The translations under genes and the position numbers were made by a program. The notes below the pieces were generated by a model. That model saw only the letters and a program-made list of their open reading frames with translations, searched no databases and had not been told where the DNA came from. Source: Antrihabitans cavernicola (GTDB lineage Bacteria; Actinomycetota; Actinomycetes; Mycobacteriales; Mycobacteriaceae). From it: 64,000 nt of DNA. The stretch lies in assembly GCF_008297975.1 (NCBI RefSeq), contig NZ_VLNY01000003.1, forward strand, positions 124,001 to 188,000. Reading direction: 5' to 3'. This document shows, piece after piece, positions 45,569-54,499 of the stretch; positions within the stretch are counted from its first letter, which is position 1, and every line of letters starts with the position of its first letter.

Positions 45569-46467
45569 GACCGGTCGCGATCATCGGCCCGACTGCGACG
45601 GGCAAATCGGAGCTCGGACTCGCGCTCGCCGAACGACTCGGCGGCGAGGTCGTCAACATCGACGCGATGCAGCAGTACCGCGGAATGGACATCGGCACGG
45701 CGAAATTGCCGCACGACGAGCGACGTGGCATTGCGCATCATCGGCTCGACGTGCTGGATGTCACCGAGACGGCCACCGTTGCGAACTATCAACGCGACGC
45801 GATCGCCGATGTCGAGGACATCGTCCGCCGGGGTGCGGTTCCGGTGATCGTGGGCGGTTCGATGATGTACATCCAGTCATTGCTCGACGAATGGAATTTT
45901 CCCGCAACGGATCCCGATGTCCGGGGGAAGTGGGAGGCGGTGCTGACAGAGCAAGGGCTGGCCGCTGTGCATCGCGCGCTGACAGGGGCGGACCCCGAGG
46001 CCGCTGCGTCGATTCTGCCCACCGACGGCCGCCGAATGGTGCGCGCTCTGGAAGTGGTGGAGCTGACCGGTCAGCCGTTCGCCGCTTCGGCACCGACCAT
46101 CGGTGCGCCGCGATGGGGGACGGTGATCATCGGAGTCGATCGCGATACCGACGAACTCGATCGACGAATCGAAGCGCGCACCGAGCACATGTTCGAGGCC
46201 GGGTTGGTCGAAGAAGTCGACGGGCTGATCGGGCGCGGGCTGCGCGACGGCGTCACCGCATGCCGTGCGATCGGCTACGCGCAGGTGCTCGCCGTCATCG
46301 ACGGCGAGTACGACTTGGCGCATGCGCAGGAACGCACGCTGATCGGCACCCGGCGCTACGTGCGCAGACAGCGCTCGTGGTTTCGACGCGATGCCCGCGT
46401 GCACTGGGTCGACGGTGCCGATCCCGATCTGGTCCCCGCCACCCTGGAATTTCTGGAGTCCGTATGA
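45565..46467 (+). CDS. miaA: tRNA dimethylallyltransferase MiaA
   Basis: MiaA transfers a dimethylallyl group to N6 of A37 in tRNAs reading U-starting codons. The 300-residue protein has the P-loop [54 protein letters not shown] and [19 protein letters not shown] 45565 overlaps the preceding stop; GTG 45556 would add three residues. It supplies the substrate for MiaB. Confidence 0.95.
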   Translation: MRPVAIIGPTATGKSELGLALAERLGGEVVNIDAMQQYRGMDIGTAKLPHDERRGIAHHRLDVLDVTETATVANYQRDAIADVEDIVRRGAVPVIVGGSMMYIQSLLDEWNFPATDPDVRGKWEAVLTEQGLAAVHRALTGADPEAAASILPTDGRRMVRALEVVELTGQPFAASAPTIGAPRWGTVIIGVDRDTDELDRRIEARTEHMFEAGLVEEVDGLIGRGLRDGVTACRAIGYAQVLAVIDGEYDLAHAQERTLIGTRRYVRRQRSWFRRDARVHWVDGADPDLVPATLEFLESV

Positions 46468-47279
46468 ACAAGAAAGTCACCAGCCGCAACGCCGCCTTTC
46501 AGCAGTGGCAGTCGTACCTGACCAACCGCAGCAAACGAACCAAGGCGGGACGCTTCCTGATTCAAGGCGTTCGCCCGATCACGCTGGCGACCGAACATGA
46601 TTGGCCTATCGAGGCGATGCTCTACCGCGACGGCGGCGGCGCGCTGTCGACATGGGCGCGCGATCTGCTCGACCGGTCGCGCGCGGAGCAGATCGCGCTG
46701 AGTCCCGAGTTGATCGCGGAGCTCGGTGAGAAATCGGACGTCGTACCCGAGGTGATCGCGGTTGCCAAAGCGCGGACGCCGGAACTGCGCGCGTGGCGTC
46801 CTGTCGGGACGGCGCCGGTGATCGTCGTCTTCGACAGGCCCGCGTCGCCGGGCAACCTGGGCACGCTGATCCGGTCCGCGAATGCGTTCGGCGCCGAGGC
46901 CGTTGTGGTTGCCGGGCACGGGGCCGATCAGTTCGATCCGCAGTCGGTGCGAGCGTCGACCGGATCGGTGTTCGCCATCCCGGTATTCCGCATCGCCGAT
47001 GTCGGCGAGATGGTGGCGTTTCGGGATCAGGCTCGACGGCCGAGCACCGACCTGACGATCGTCGGAACGGACGAGGACGGCACCGCGGCGATCTTCGACC
47101 ACGACTTCACCGGCGGCACCGTCCTGGTCGTCGGCAACGAAACCCGCGGCATGAGCGTCGCGTGGCGAGAGGCCTGCGACGTCGTGGTGCAGATTCCGAT
47201 CGGGGGAGCGGCCAGTTCCCTTGGTGCGCCATCCGCGGGTGCCGTCTGCCTCTACGAAATAGCCCGTCAGCGCGGATAG
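46464..47279 (+). CDS. SpoU/TrmH-family rRNA or tRNA 2'-O-methyltransferase
   Basis: The 271-residue protein has an N-terminal substrate-binding part ([20 protein letters not shown]) and a SPOUT domain with motif 1 [20 protein letters not shown], motif 2 [13 protein letters not shown] and a motif 3 reading [20 protein letters not shown]. The last lacks the Asn usual in SLN, so activity may be altered. It overlaps miaA as ATGA. This gene is not part of the mycobacterial miaA-dapF order as I remember it. Confidence 0.82.
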   Translation: MNKKVTSRNAAFQQWQSYLTNRSKRTKAGRFLIQGVRPITLATEHDWPIEAMLYRDGGGALSTWARDLLDRSRAEQIALSPELIAELGEKSDVVPEVIAVAKARTPELRAWRPVGTAPVIVVFDRPASPGNLGTLIRSANAFGAEAVVVAGHGADQFDPQSVRASTGSVFAIPVFRIADVGEMVAFRDQARRPSTDLTIVGTDEDGTAAIFDHDFTGGTVLVVGNETRGMSVAWREACDVVVQIPIGGAASSLGAPSAGAVCLYEIARQRG

Positions 47280-47289
47280 GCGCTGTCGC

Positions 47290-47295
47290 TAGAGT
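47290..47295 (+). promoter_or_regulatory. -10 element of dapF
   Basis: TAGAGT is six bases before ATG 47302, in the 22-base gap after the methyltransferase gene; dapF thus has its own leaderless promoter. Confidence 0.5.
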
Positions 47296-47301
47296 GGCGG
47301 T

Positions 47302-48171
47302 ATGGAATTCGGCAAGGGACACGGCACCGAGAACGACTTCGTGCTCCTGCCGGACCTCGACGTCGCGATCGATCTACGACCGGAGCGGGTGGCCGCGCTG
47401 TGCGATCGCAGGCGTGGCCTCGGCGCCGACGGTGTTCTCCGGATAGCGAAGGCCGGCGCTCTCCAGACCGCGGGCGTGCTCGACTCGCTGCCCGACGGAA
47501 TCGGCTCCGACGACTGGTTCATGGACTATCGAAATGCGGACGGGTCGATCGCCGAGATGTGCGGCAACGGTGTTCGAGTGTTCGCTCACTATCTGCGCGC
47601 GCACGGCCTCGAAGAGCGCGACGCCTTCGTCGTCGGTAGTCGCGCGGGTGCTCGGCCTACTACCGTGCACAGCTTCGACCGGCACTCCGGTGACGTGACG
47701 GTCGGCATGGGACCGGTGCGCGACATGGGTTCCTCCACCGCGACTCTCGGCGGACGCGTTTTCGACGGCATCGGTATCGATGTCGGAAATCCGCATCTGG
47801 CCTGCGTCGATGCCAACCTGGACGCCGACGGCCTCGCCGCGCTGGACCTGACCGCCGCACCAGGATTCGACCCTGGCTTCTTCCCGCACGGCGTGAACGT
47901 GGAGATCGTGACGCCGCTGCGAGACGGCGGGGTCGACATGCGGGTGCACGAGCGCGGTGTGGGCGAGACCCGCTCGTGCGGAACCGGCACTGTTGCGGCC
48001 GCAGCTGCGGCGCTTCGCAGCGACGGGCACAGCGACGGCGTGGTGGTCGTGCGAATTCCGGGCGGCGAGGTGGAGGTGCGCATCGACGATGGTGTCGCCG
48101 CCTTGCGTGGCCCCTCTGTGCTGGTCGCCGAAGGCACGATCGACGACACGTGGTGGGGCTCGCTCGGATAA
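47302..48171 (+). CDS. dapF: Diaminopimelate epimerase DapF
   Basis: DapF converts LL- to meso-diaminopimelate, the last shared step before lysine and the cross-linking residue of peptidoglycan. The 289-residue protein has two homologous halves with the catalytic Cys in [11 protein letters not shown] and in [14 protein letters not shown], and the expected [11 protein letters not shown] start. It completes the dap set of this window (dapB, dapA, dapF). Confidence 0.96.
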   Translation: MEFGKGHGTENDFVLLPDLDVAIDLRPERVAALCDRRRGLGADGVLRIAKAGALQTAGVLDSLPDGIGSDDWFMDYRNADGSIAEMCGNGVRVFAHYLRAHGLEERDAFVVGSRAGARPTTVHSFDRHSGDVTVGMGPVRDMGSSTATLGGRVFDGIGIDVGNPHLACVDANLDADGLAALDLTAAPGFDPGFFPHGVNVEIVTPLRDGGVDMRVHERGVGETRSCGTGTVAAAAAALRSDGHSDGVVVVRIPGGEVEVRIDDGVAALRGPSVLVAEGTIDDTWWGSLG

Positions 48172-48214
48172 CCGAATGCGACCACCTGGCGTTTCGTGGG
48201 ATCATGAACAGCGT

Positions 48215-49696
48215 ATGACGAAATCACAGATGCCCGAACTACCCACCGACGACGTGTACGAGGACGTCGCTGAGTCCGCCGAGCCGACTCATAGCCGCTG
48301 GAGCAGCGCCGATCCATCCGTCGGTGAGATGCAGCTCGACGATCGCAGTGCATTGCGACGCGTCGCGGGTCTGTCCACGGAGCTCACCGACGTCACCGAG
48401 GTCGAGTATCGCCAGTTGCGGCTCGAACGTGTGGTGCTGATCGGAGTGTGGACCGACGGAACCGCCGCGCAAGCCGAAGGCAGCATGAGTGAGCTGGCGG
48501 CGCTCGCCGAGACTGCCGGGTCCGAGGTACTGGACGCGTTGGTGCAGCGCCGTGACAAGCCGGACGCCGCAACCTACATCGGGTCCGGCAAGGCCAACGA
48601 GCTGCGCGAGGTGATCGTCGCGAACGGTGCGGACACCGTGATCTGCGACGGCGAGCTGACGCCCGGCCAATTGACCGCGCTGGAGAAGGTGGTGAAGGTC
48701 AAGGTCATCGACCGCACCGCCTTGATCCTCGACATCTTCGCTCAACACGCCACCTCACGCGAGGGTAAAGCCCAGGTCGCGTTGGCGCAGATGGAATACA
48801 TGCTGCCGCGGCTGCGCGGTTGGGGTGAATCGATGTCGCGCCAGGCCGGTGGCCGCGCAGGCAGCAACGGTGGCGTCGGGCTGCGCGGTCCGGGTGAAAC
48901 GAAGATCGAGACCGATCGCCGTCGCATCCGCGAACGCATGGCCAAGTTGCGTCGTGAGATCAAGGACATGAAGAAGGCGCGCGACACCAAACGAGCTCGG
49001 CGCGTGGACAATCGGGTGCCGTCGGTGGCGATCGTCGGCTACACCAACGCGGGTAAGTCGAGCTTGCTCAACTCGTTGACCGACGCGGGTGTGCTGGTGC
49101 AGGACGCGCTGTTCGCCACGTTGGATCCCACCACGCGACGTGCCCAGCTAGAGGACGGGCGCGAGTACGTGCTCACCGACACCGTCGGATTCGTGCGCCA
49201 CCTGCCGACCCAGTTGGTCGAGGCGTTCCGGTCCACGCTGGAAGAAGTCACCGGCGCCGATCTCCTGCTGCACGTGGTCGACGGTGCCGATCCACTGCCG
49301 GAGGAGCAGATCAAGGCGGTCCGCGAGGTCGTGACCGACGTCCTTCGTGAAACCGACACGCCGGCACCGCAAGAGTTGTTGGTGGTCAACAAGATCGATG
49401 CGGCAGACGCCCTCACCCTGACCCAGCTGCGCGGTCTGCTGCCGGGCGCGCTCTTCGTCTCCGCGCACACCGGTGAGGGCATCGACGTGCTCCGCGCGCG
49501 GCTCGGGGAGATCCTCGGCAGACTCGATATCGAGGTCAGTGTGCTGTTGCCGTACGACCGCGGCGATCTTGTCGCTCGAATCCATTCGGACGGAAAGATT
49601 CTCGGCAGCTCGCACGAAGAAGAGGGAACCAAGGTTCGGGCCCGTGTGCCGCAGGCGCTTGCGTCCGCGCTGCACGGGTACGCGCACGGCGGCTGA
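48215..49696 (+). CDS. hflX: Ribosome-associated GTPase HflX
   Basis: HflX splits stalled or hibernating ribosomes. The 493-residue protein has the N-terminal HflX domain (QRRDKPDAATYIGSGKANEL), the hallmark GLRGPGETKIETDRRRIRER with the coiled linker, then the G domain with G1 VGYTNAGKSSLLN, G3 DTVGFVRHLP and G4 VVNKIDAAD. ATG 48215 is chosen because earlier in-frame sequence overlaps dapF. The 60-residue front extension is usual in actinobacteria. Confidence 0.94.
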   Translation: MTKSQMPELPTDDVYEDVAESAEPTHSRWSSADPSVGEMQLDDRSALRRVAGLSTELTDVTEVEYRQLRLERVVLIGVWTDGTAAQAEGSMSELAALAETAGSEVLDALVQRRDKPDAATYIGSGKANELREVIVANGADTVICDGELTPGQLTALEKVVKVKVIDRTALILDIFAQHATSREGKAQVALAQMEYMLPRLRGWGESMSRQAGGRAGSNGGVGLRGPGETKIETDRRRIRERMAKLRREIKDMKKARDTKRARRVDNRVPSVAIVGYTNAGKSSLLNSLTDAGVLVQDALFATLDPTTRRAQLEDGREYVLTDTVGFVRHLPTQLVEAFRSTLEEVTGADLLLHVVDGADPLPEEQIKAVREVVTDVLRETDTPAPQELLVVNKIDAADALTLTQLRGLLPGALFVSAHTGEGIDVLRARLGEILGRLDIEVSVLLPYDRGDLVARIHSDGKILGSSHEEEGTKVRARVPQALASALHGYAHGG

Positions 49697-49740
49697 TCAC
49701 CGGACGAGCACGGTGCCGCGCGACCGATGCGGCGGAGCCT

Positions 49741-49746
49741 TACTAT
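49741..49746 (+). promoter_or_regulatory. -10 element of the NCS2 permease gene
   Basis: TACTAT is seven bases before GTG 49754 and favours that start over ATG 49727. Confidence 0.5.
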
Positions 49747-49753
49747 TCGGCGT

Positions 49754-51058
49754 GTGACCTCGATACGCGACAAATCGGTACCCACGTCCCGGCTGCCACG
49801 CTGGACCGTGCACGGCGACGGCAAAACAATCGGTGCCGGTGCCGTCGTCGCCCCCGACGAGCGGCTCAGCTGGCCGCGCACCATCGGGATCGGGATGCAG
49901 CACGTGATCGCGATGTTCGGTGCGACACTGCTGGTTCCGACGATCACCGGGTTCCCGGTCACCACCACGTTGCTGTTTTCCGGTGTGGGTACGGTGCTCT
50001 TCCTGCTGATCACGCGCGGTCGGATCCCGAGCTATCTGGGATCGTCTTTCGCTTTCATCGCGCCGTTGGCCGCGTCCGCATCCGATGGCCCTGCAGCCCA
50101 ACTCGGCGGTGTGCTGGCGGTGGGTGTGGTGCTGACCCTGGTGGGAATCGTGGTGCGCGTCATCGGGTCTCGGGTCCTCGATGCGGTGATGCCACCGGTC
50201 GTCACCGGGGCCGTGGTTGCACTGATCGGGCTCAATCTGGCGCCGGCCGCCGTCGGATCGTTCGAGAAGCAGCCGCTCGTCGCCGCGATCACGTTGCTGG
50301 TGATCCTGCTCGTGACGGTCGTCGGCAGAGGACTGCTGTCGCGGCTCGCGATCTTGGTGGGCGCGGTCACCGGTTGGGTATTCGCGGCCGCGACTGGAGG
50401 ATTGGCGACCGAGCGCGTCTATGCGTTGCGGGATGCCGCATGGGTTGGGCTGCCGGAATTGCGCGGTCCCAGCTTCGACCTCTCCGTGATCCTGCTGGCG
50501 CTGCCCGTCGTCGTCGTGCTGGTCGCGGAGAACGTCGGTCATGTGAAGGCCGTCGCCGCGATGACCGGCAGGCAACTCGACGATATGGCAGGCAACGCAT
50601 TGATCGCCGACGGGTTGGCAACGACACTCGCGGGTGCAGGGGGTGGGTCGGGAACCACCACCTACGCCGAGAACATCGGTGTCATGGCTGCCACGCGTGT
50701 CTATTCGACAGCTGCGTACTGGGTCGCTGCGATCACCGCGATCGTGCTGTCGTTCTCGCCGAAATTCGGCGCACTGGTCTTCACCATCCCCGACGGTGTC
50801 ATCGGCGGCGCAACGCTGGTGCTCTACGGCTTGATCGGACTTCTCGGGGTGCGCATCTGGATGGATGCGAATGTCGATTTCGCCGATCCGGTCAATCTCA
50901 CGGTGGTTGCCGCGGCGCTGGTGGCGGGCATCGGCGATCTGACTCTGCATATCGGCAGCGTGGAGCTGGGTGGCATCGCCTGGGGGTCCGTCGGAATCCT
51001 CGTCGGATATCCGATCGCCCGAGCGTTGGCCCGGTGGCGTTCGGCGAGCGACCGATAA
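49754..51058 (+). CDS. NCS2-family uracil/xanthine permease
   Basis: The 434-residue transporter has about 14 membrane segments. QHVIAMFGATLLVPTITGFP is the NCS2 start motif, SYLGSSFAFIAPL follows, and VLVAENVGHVKAVAAMTGRQ carries the conserved Glu of the substrate site; GSGTTTYAENIGVMAATRVY is the second. Similarity to UraA/RutG-like permeases points to uracil or a close base; specificity is not certain. Confidence 0.88.
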   Translation: MTSIRDKSVPTSRLPRWTVHGDGKTIGAGAVVAPDERLSWPRTIGIGMQHVIAMFGATLLVPTITGFPVTTTLLFSGVGTVLFLLITRGRIPSYLGSSFAFIAPLAASASDGPAAQLGGVLAVGVVLTLVGIVVRVIGSRVLDAVMPPVVTGAVVALIGLNLAPAAVGSFEKQPLVAAITLLVILLVTVVGRGLLSRLAILVGAVTGWVFAAATGGLATERVYALRDAAWVGLPELRGPSFDLSVILLALPVVVVLVAENVGHVKAVAAMTGRQLDDMAGNALIADGLATTLAGAGGGSGTTTYAENIGVMAATRVYSTAAYWVAAITAIVLSFSPKFGALVFTIPDGVIGGATLVLYGLIGLLGVRIWMDANVDFADPVNLTVVAAALVAGIGDLTLHIGSVELGGIAWGSVGILVGYPIARALARWRSASDR

Positions 51059-51067
51059 CCCTGGTTT

Positions 51068-51090
51068 ACTTATGTTGGCGTAACGTAAGT
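51068..51090. promoter_or_regulatory. Palindromic operator before the acyl-CoA dehydrogenase gene
   Basis: ACTTATGTT-GGCGT-AACGTAAGT is a 9-5-9 inverted repeat with one mismatched position, 41 bases before the start. It has the size of a TetR-family site; no such regulator is present in the window. Confidence 0.55.
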
Positions 51091-51130
51091 TCACAGTTAC
51101 AGCGACACCGCCGACAGCCAGGAGAGTTAC

Positions 51131-52276
51131 GTGGACCGGACCCTATTCGAGCCTGAACACGACTTGTTCCGAGAGTCGTACCGGAAATTCCTCGAACAGC
51201 ACGTGGCGCCCAACCACGCGAAGTGGGAAGAAGACAACATCGTCGACCGCGGTGTGTGGCTGGAAGCCGGGAAGCAAGGTTTCCTCGGAATGGCGGTCCC
51301 CGAAGAGTTCGGCGGCGGCGGGGTCAAGGATTTCCGCTACAACGCGATCATCGGCGAGGAAACCACCCGCGGCGGATACTCGGGCATCGGATTCACCCTG
51401 CACAACGACGTGATCGCACCGTATCTGCTGAATCTCTCCAACGACGAGCAGAAGCAGCGCTGGCTGCCCGGATTCGCCTCGGGTGAGCTGATCACCGCGA
51501 TCGCGATGACGGAGCCCGGCACCGGCAGTGACCTGCAGGGCATCAAGACCAAAGCGGTCCGAGACGGCGACGACTGGGTGCTCAACGGCTCCAAGACGTT
51601 CATCACCAACGGCATCAACGCCGACCTGGTGATCGTGGTTGCGCAGACCGACCCGGACAAGGGTGCACAGGGCTTCAGCCTGCTGGTCGTCGAGCGCGAC
51701 ATGCCCGGCTTCGAGCGTGGCCGCAACCTCGACAAGATCGGCATGAAAGCACAGGACACTGCCGAGCTGAGCTTCGCCGATGTGCGCGTCCCGGCGGCAA
51801 ACCTGCTGGGCGAAGAGGGGATGGGCTTCATCTACCTCATGCAGAACCTGCCGCAGGAGCGTCTGTCCATCGCAGTCGTCGCGGCGGCCGCGATGGAATC
51901 CTGCTTGGACATGACCTGCCAGTACGTACGCGATCGCAAGGCCTTCGGCAAGCCGATCGGTGCCCAGCAGAACACCCGCTTCGTCTTGGCCGAACTTGCC
52001 ACCGAGACCACCGTCGTGCGAATCATGGTCGACAAGTTCATCGAGCAGCTCAACGCGGAGAAGCTCAGTGTGCAGGAGGCCGCCATGGCCAAATGGTTCT
52101 CGACCGAAGCGCAGGTGCGCCTGATCGATCGGTGCCTGCAGCTGCACGGTGGCTACGGCTACATGAAGGAATATCCGATTGCCAAGGCGTACATGGACTC
52201 TCGCGTCCAGACGATCTACGGCGGCACCACCGAGATCATGAAGGAAATCATCGGCCGGGGTTTGAACCTGACCTGA
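51131..52276 (+). CDS. Acyl-CoA dehydrogenase (FadE20-type)
   Basis: The 381-residue flavoenzyme oxidises an acyl-CoA to the 2-enoyl form and passes electrons to ETF. It shows LFRESYRKFLEQHVAPNHAK, the FAD-binding ITAIAMTEPGTGSDLQGIKT, WVLNGSKTFITNGINADLVI, and RCLQLHGGYGYMKEYPIAKA with YGGTTEIMKEIIGRGL. The catalytic Glu lies in the segment after VQTIYGGTTEI or in the alternative helix position; I could not decide. Location next to lexA equals that of Rv2724c fadE20. Confidence 0.9.
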   Translation: MDRTLFEPEHDLFRESYRKFLEQHVAPNHAKWEEDNIVDRGVWLEAGKQGFLGMAVPEEFGGGGVKDFRYNAIIGEETTRGGYSGIGFTLHNDVIAPYLLNLSNDEQKQRWLPGFASGELITAIAMTEPGTGSDLQGIKTKAVRDGDDWVLNGSKTFITNGINADLVIVVAQTDPDKGAQGFSLLVVERDMPGFERGRNLDKIGMKAQDTAELSFADVRVPAANLLGEEGMGFIYLMQNLPQERLSIAVVAAAAMESCLDMTCQYVRDRKAFGKPIGAQQNTRFVLAELATETTVVRIMVDKFIEQLNAEKLSVQEAAMAKWFSTEAQVRLIDRCLQLHGGYGYMKEYPIAKAYMDSRVQTIYGGTTEIMKEIIGRGLNLT

Positions 52277-52317
52277 CCGAGCTGCGGACCTGATCGAGCC
52301 GCTGATCTGATCGCGAT

Positions 52318-52359
52318 GCTCTGGACGCCGCGGGCCACTGTTCCCGCGGCGTCCGGAGC
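52318..52359. terminator. Bidirectional terminator fadE20/lexA
   Basis: GGACGCCGCGGG (52323-52334) pairs perfectly with CCCGCGGCGTCC (52343-52354) round an 8-base loop, extended by five more pairs outside (one G-U), giving a 17-bp stem between converging genes. Confidence 0.85.
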
Positions 52360-52365
52360 CGATCT

Positions 52366-53055
52366 TCAGACCTTGCGGATCACCGTGACGACCTTGCCGA
52401 GAATCACCGCATTGTTGCCGGGGATGGGCTCGAACAGCGGGTTGTGCGGCAGCAGCCACACCTCTTTGCCGGTCTTCTTGAACGTCTTCACGGTCGCATC
52501 GCCGTCGATCATGGCCGCAACGATGTCGCCGTTCTCCGCCACGTTCTGTTGGCGCACCACCACCCAGTCGCCGTCGCAGATGGCGGCGTCGACCATCGAT
52601 TCTCCGACGACCTTGAGCAGGAACAGGGACCCCTCGCCGACCAGTTCGCGGGGGAGTGGGAACACGTCTTCGACGGCCTGCTCGGCCAGGATCGGACCGC
52701 CCGCCGCGATTCGTCCCAGGACCGGAACGAACGTGGGGGTGGGGAGCTCGGGACCGTCGTTGCCGTGCGATTCCTCGCCGAACACCGGGCTCGGCATCGC
52801 GTCGTCTATGCCGCGAACGTCCACTGCTCGCGGCCTGTTGGGGTCGCGGCGCAAGAAGCCCTTCTTCTCGAGTGTTCGAAGCTGATGCGCCACCGAGGAG
52901 GTCGAGGTCAGGCCGACGGCGTCACCGATCTCGCGAATGCTGGGCGGGTATCCACGCTCGCCGACCGACGCGCGAATGACTTCGAGCACCCGTCGCTGCC
53001 GATCCGTCAGGCCGGCCGTGATGTCCGGGCCTCCTTGCGCGCCATCGTCTTTCAT
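52366..53055 (-). CDS. lexA: SOS repressor LexA
   Basis: The 229-residue repressor has the winged-helix domain ([20 protein letters not shown], then [20 protein letters not shown]), the cleavage site in [14 protein letters not shown] (Ala-Gly), the catalytic Ser in [16 protein letters not shown] and the Lys in [13 protein letters not shown] 53055 follows GAGGGG; ATG 53070 is in frame but its codon overlaps that ribosome binding site. LexA boxes upstream allow autoregulation. Confidence 0.95.
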   Translation of the reverse strand: MKDDGAQGGPDITAGLTDRQRRVLEVIRASVGERGYPPSIREIGDAVGLTSTSSVAHQLRTLEKKGFLRRDPNRPRAVDVRGIDDAMPSPVFGEESHGNDGPELPTPTFVPVLGRIAAGGPILAEQAVEDVFPLPRELVGEGSLFLLKVVGESMVDAAICDGDWVVVRQQNVAENGDIVAAMIDGDATVKTFKKTGKEVWLLPHNPLFEPIPGNNAVILGKVVTVIRKV

Positions 53056-53184
53056 CGGTGACCCCTCCATACCTTTCGGTGTTCGTTAACCACGGTGACA
53101 GCGATTGGCTGACCGACTGTCGAGTACCTGCGGGCAACTGTCGAGCGTCGCTGCAGGTGTTCGAATTCGAATGTAGCCCCATTC

Positions 53185-53208
53185 GAACAGTGTTTCAAAC
53201 ATCTGTTC
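53185..53208. promoter_or_regulatory. Two abutting LexA boxes upstream of lexA
   Basis: GAAC-AGTG-TTTC (53185-53196) is followed directly by AAAC-ATCT-GTTC (53197-53208). Each has one mismatch to GAAC-N4-GTTC, and together they form a symmetrical double site. Confidence 0.7.
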
Positions 53209-53259
53209 GATCCGTGTCGCGACAAATCGAGACTTTGTCGGTGGCGTCTGGTAGAAATC

Positions 53260-53271
53260 GAACAAGCGTTC
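53260..53271. promoter_or_regulatory. Perfect LexA box near chiZ
   Basis: GAAC-AAGC-GTTC matches the consensus and lies 56 bases before the chiZ start, so lexA and chiZ share a LexA-controlled region. Confidence 0.85.
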
Positions 53272-53326
53272 ATCGAACGAGTGATCGAACGAAGCTACCG
53301 ACCGAAAGCTAGCTGGAGGAAATGCC

Positions 53327-53803
53327 ATGAGCATCGCAGTCAACGATTTCGCGCCCGCTCCCGTAGCCGACCCGGCACGCCGCACCCCGGCACGTCGCAC
53401 CCAGGTGCGGCGCCCGGCAGGCAACACCGCCCGTCCACACAGCGGACGTGTCGACTTCGGACCGGCGCGCGTCGGCGCCCCCGCAGGCGTTCATCCGCTG
53501 CCGCGTCGGCGCACCTCTCATGGGCCGAGTGGGGCGATCATCCTGTGCGCCGCTCTCCTCACAGCGGTGGTCGTGATGGGGATGCTCGGTTTGGCGCACC
53601 TGCGAGCCCCTGCGCCCACCTCCTTCTCGGGCCCCACCACGGTGGTTCAGGTACACGGCGGTGAGAGCCTCTCCGACGTTGCTGCCCGCGTTGCTCCCGA
53701 TTCTTCGGTCGGGGCAGTGGTAGAGCAGATTCGTCAGCTCAACAACTTGGCGGATGCGGCGGTGCATCCAGGGCAGACACTGATCGCGCCCGCCGCGAAC
53801 TGA
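53327..53803 (+). CDS. chiZ: SOS-induced LysM-type division inhibitor (ChiZ, Rv2719c-type)
   Basis: The 158-residue protein has a long Arg/Pro/Ala-rich cytoplasmic tail (about residues 1-65), one membrane helix (IILCAALLTAVVVMGMLGLA) and an external LysM domain (VVQVHGGESLSDVAARVAPD, then IRQLNNLADAAVHPGQTL). In mycobacteria the homologue halts septation during SOS by acting on peptidoglycan and division proteins. ATG 53327 follows GGAGGAA. It is head to head with lexA. Confidence 0.88.
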   Translation: MSIAVNDFAPAPVADPARRTPARRTQVRRPAGNTARPHSGRVDFGPARVGAPAGVHPLPRRRTSHGPSGAIILCAALLTAVVVMGMLGLAHLRAPAPTSFSGPTTVVQVHGGESLSDVAARVAPDSSVGAVVEQIRQLNNLADAAVHPGQTLIAPAAN

Positions 53804-54034
53804 CGGATCGTCTCCGTGTTGCGGTCGTTCGAGGAAGTCGGCTACGGCTTCGTCGCGCTCGACGTCGGTGAAGCGCCCGGCAGGAGGCCTCGACGGGTAT
53901 CGTCGGATCCTGTTGGTTACATCACGCCGAGTGGTCGCATCGACATCGCATCGCGTCTCTGCGAATCCGGCACCGTCGGGTCGCCTGCGGTAGCGATCGG
54001 TCGCGAACTCCTCGGCATCGACGGAGGATTCGCA

Positions 54035-54499
54035 ATGCACTGCCCGTTCTGTCGACACCCCGACTCCCGCGTCGTCGATTCGCGAGAAGCCGAAGAAGGC
54101 AATGCAATCCGACGCCGTCGGTCCTGCCCAGAATGCGGTCGTCGGTTCACGACGGTCGAAACTGCGGTGCTCGCCGTGGTCAAGCGCAGTGGTGTCACCG
54201 AGCCGTTCAGCCGGGACAAAGTGGTCCGTGGCGTCCGTCGTGCCTGCCAGGGTCGTCAGGTGGACAACGACGCATTGAATCTGCTGGCCCAACAGGTGGA
54301 AGAGACGGTCCGCGCGTCGGGATCTGCCGAAATCCCCAGTAACGAGGTCGGATTGGCCATCCTCGGTCCGCTGCGCGATCTCGACGAGGTCGCGTACCTA
54401 CGCTTCGCGTCGGTCTACCGCTCGTTCAGTTCGGCAGACGATTTCGCACGCGAGATTCAGGAGCTCCGCGAACATCAGGCCGAGGTCAGCGCGGAGTAG
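54035..54499 (+). CDS. nrdR: Ribonucleotide reductase repressor NrdR
   Basis: The 154-residue protein has the zinc ribbon [20 protein letters not shown], then [12 protein letters not shown], and an ATP-cone ([20 protein letters not shown]). It represses nrd operons when dATP is bound. ATG 54035 follows GGAGGA. The 231 bases before it hold no convincing gene. The last 14 bases overlap the converging hrpA. Confidence 0.95.
   Translation: MHCPFCRHPDSRVVDSREAEEGNAIRRRRSCPECGRRFTTVETAVLAVVKRSGVTEPFSRDKVVRGVRRACQGRQVDNDALNLLAQQVEETVRASGSAEIPSNEVGLAILGPLRDLDEVAYLRFASVYRSFSSADDFAREIQELREHQAEVSAE

Noticed and set aside
53816-54034. Upstream extension of nrdR by 73 codons
   Set aside because: NrdR proteins begin at the zinc ribbon MHCPFC, and ATG 54035 has GGAGGA at proper spacing.
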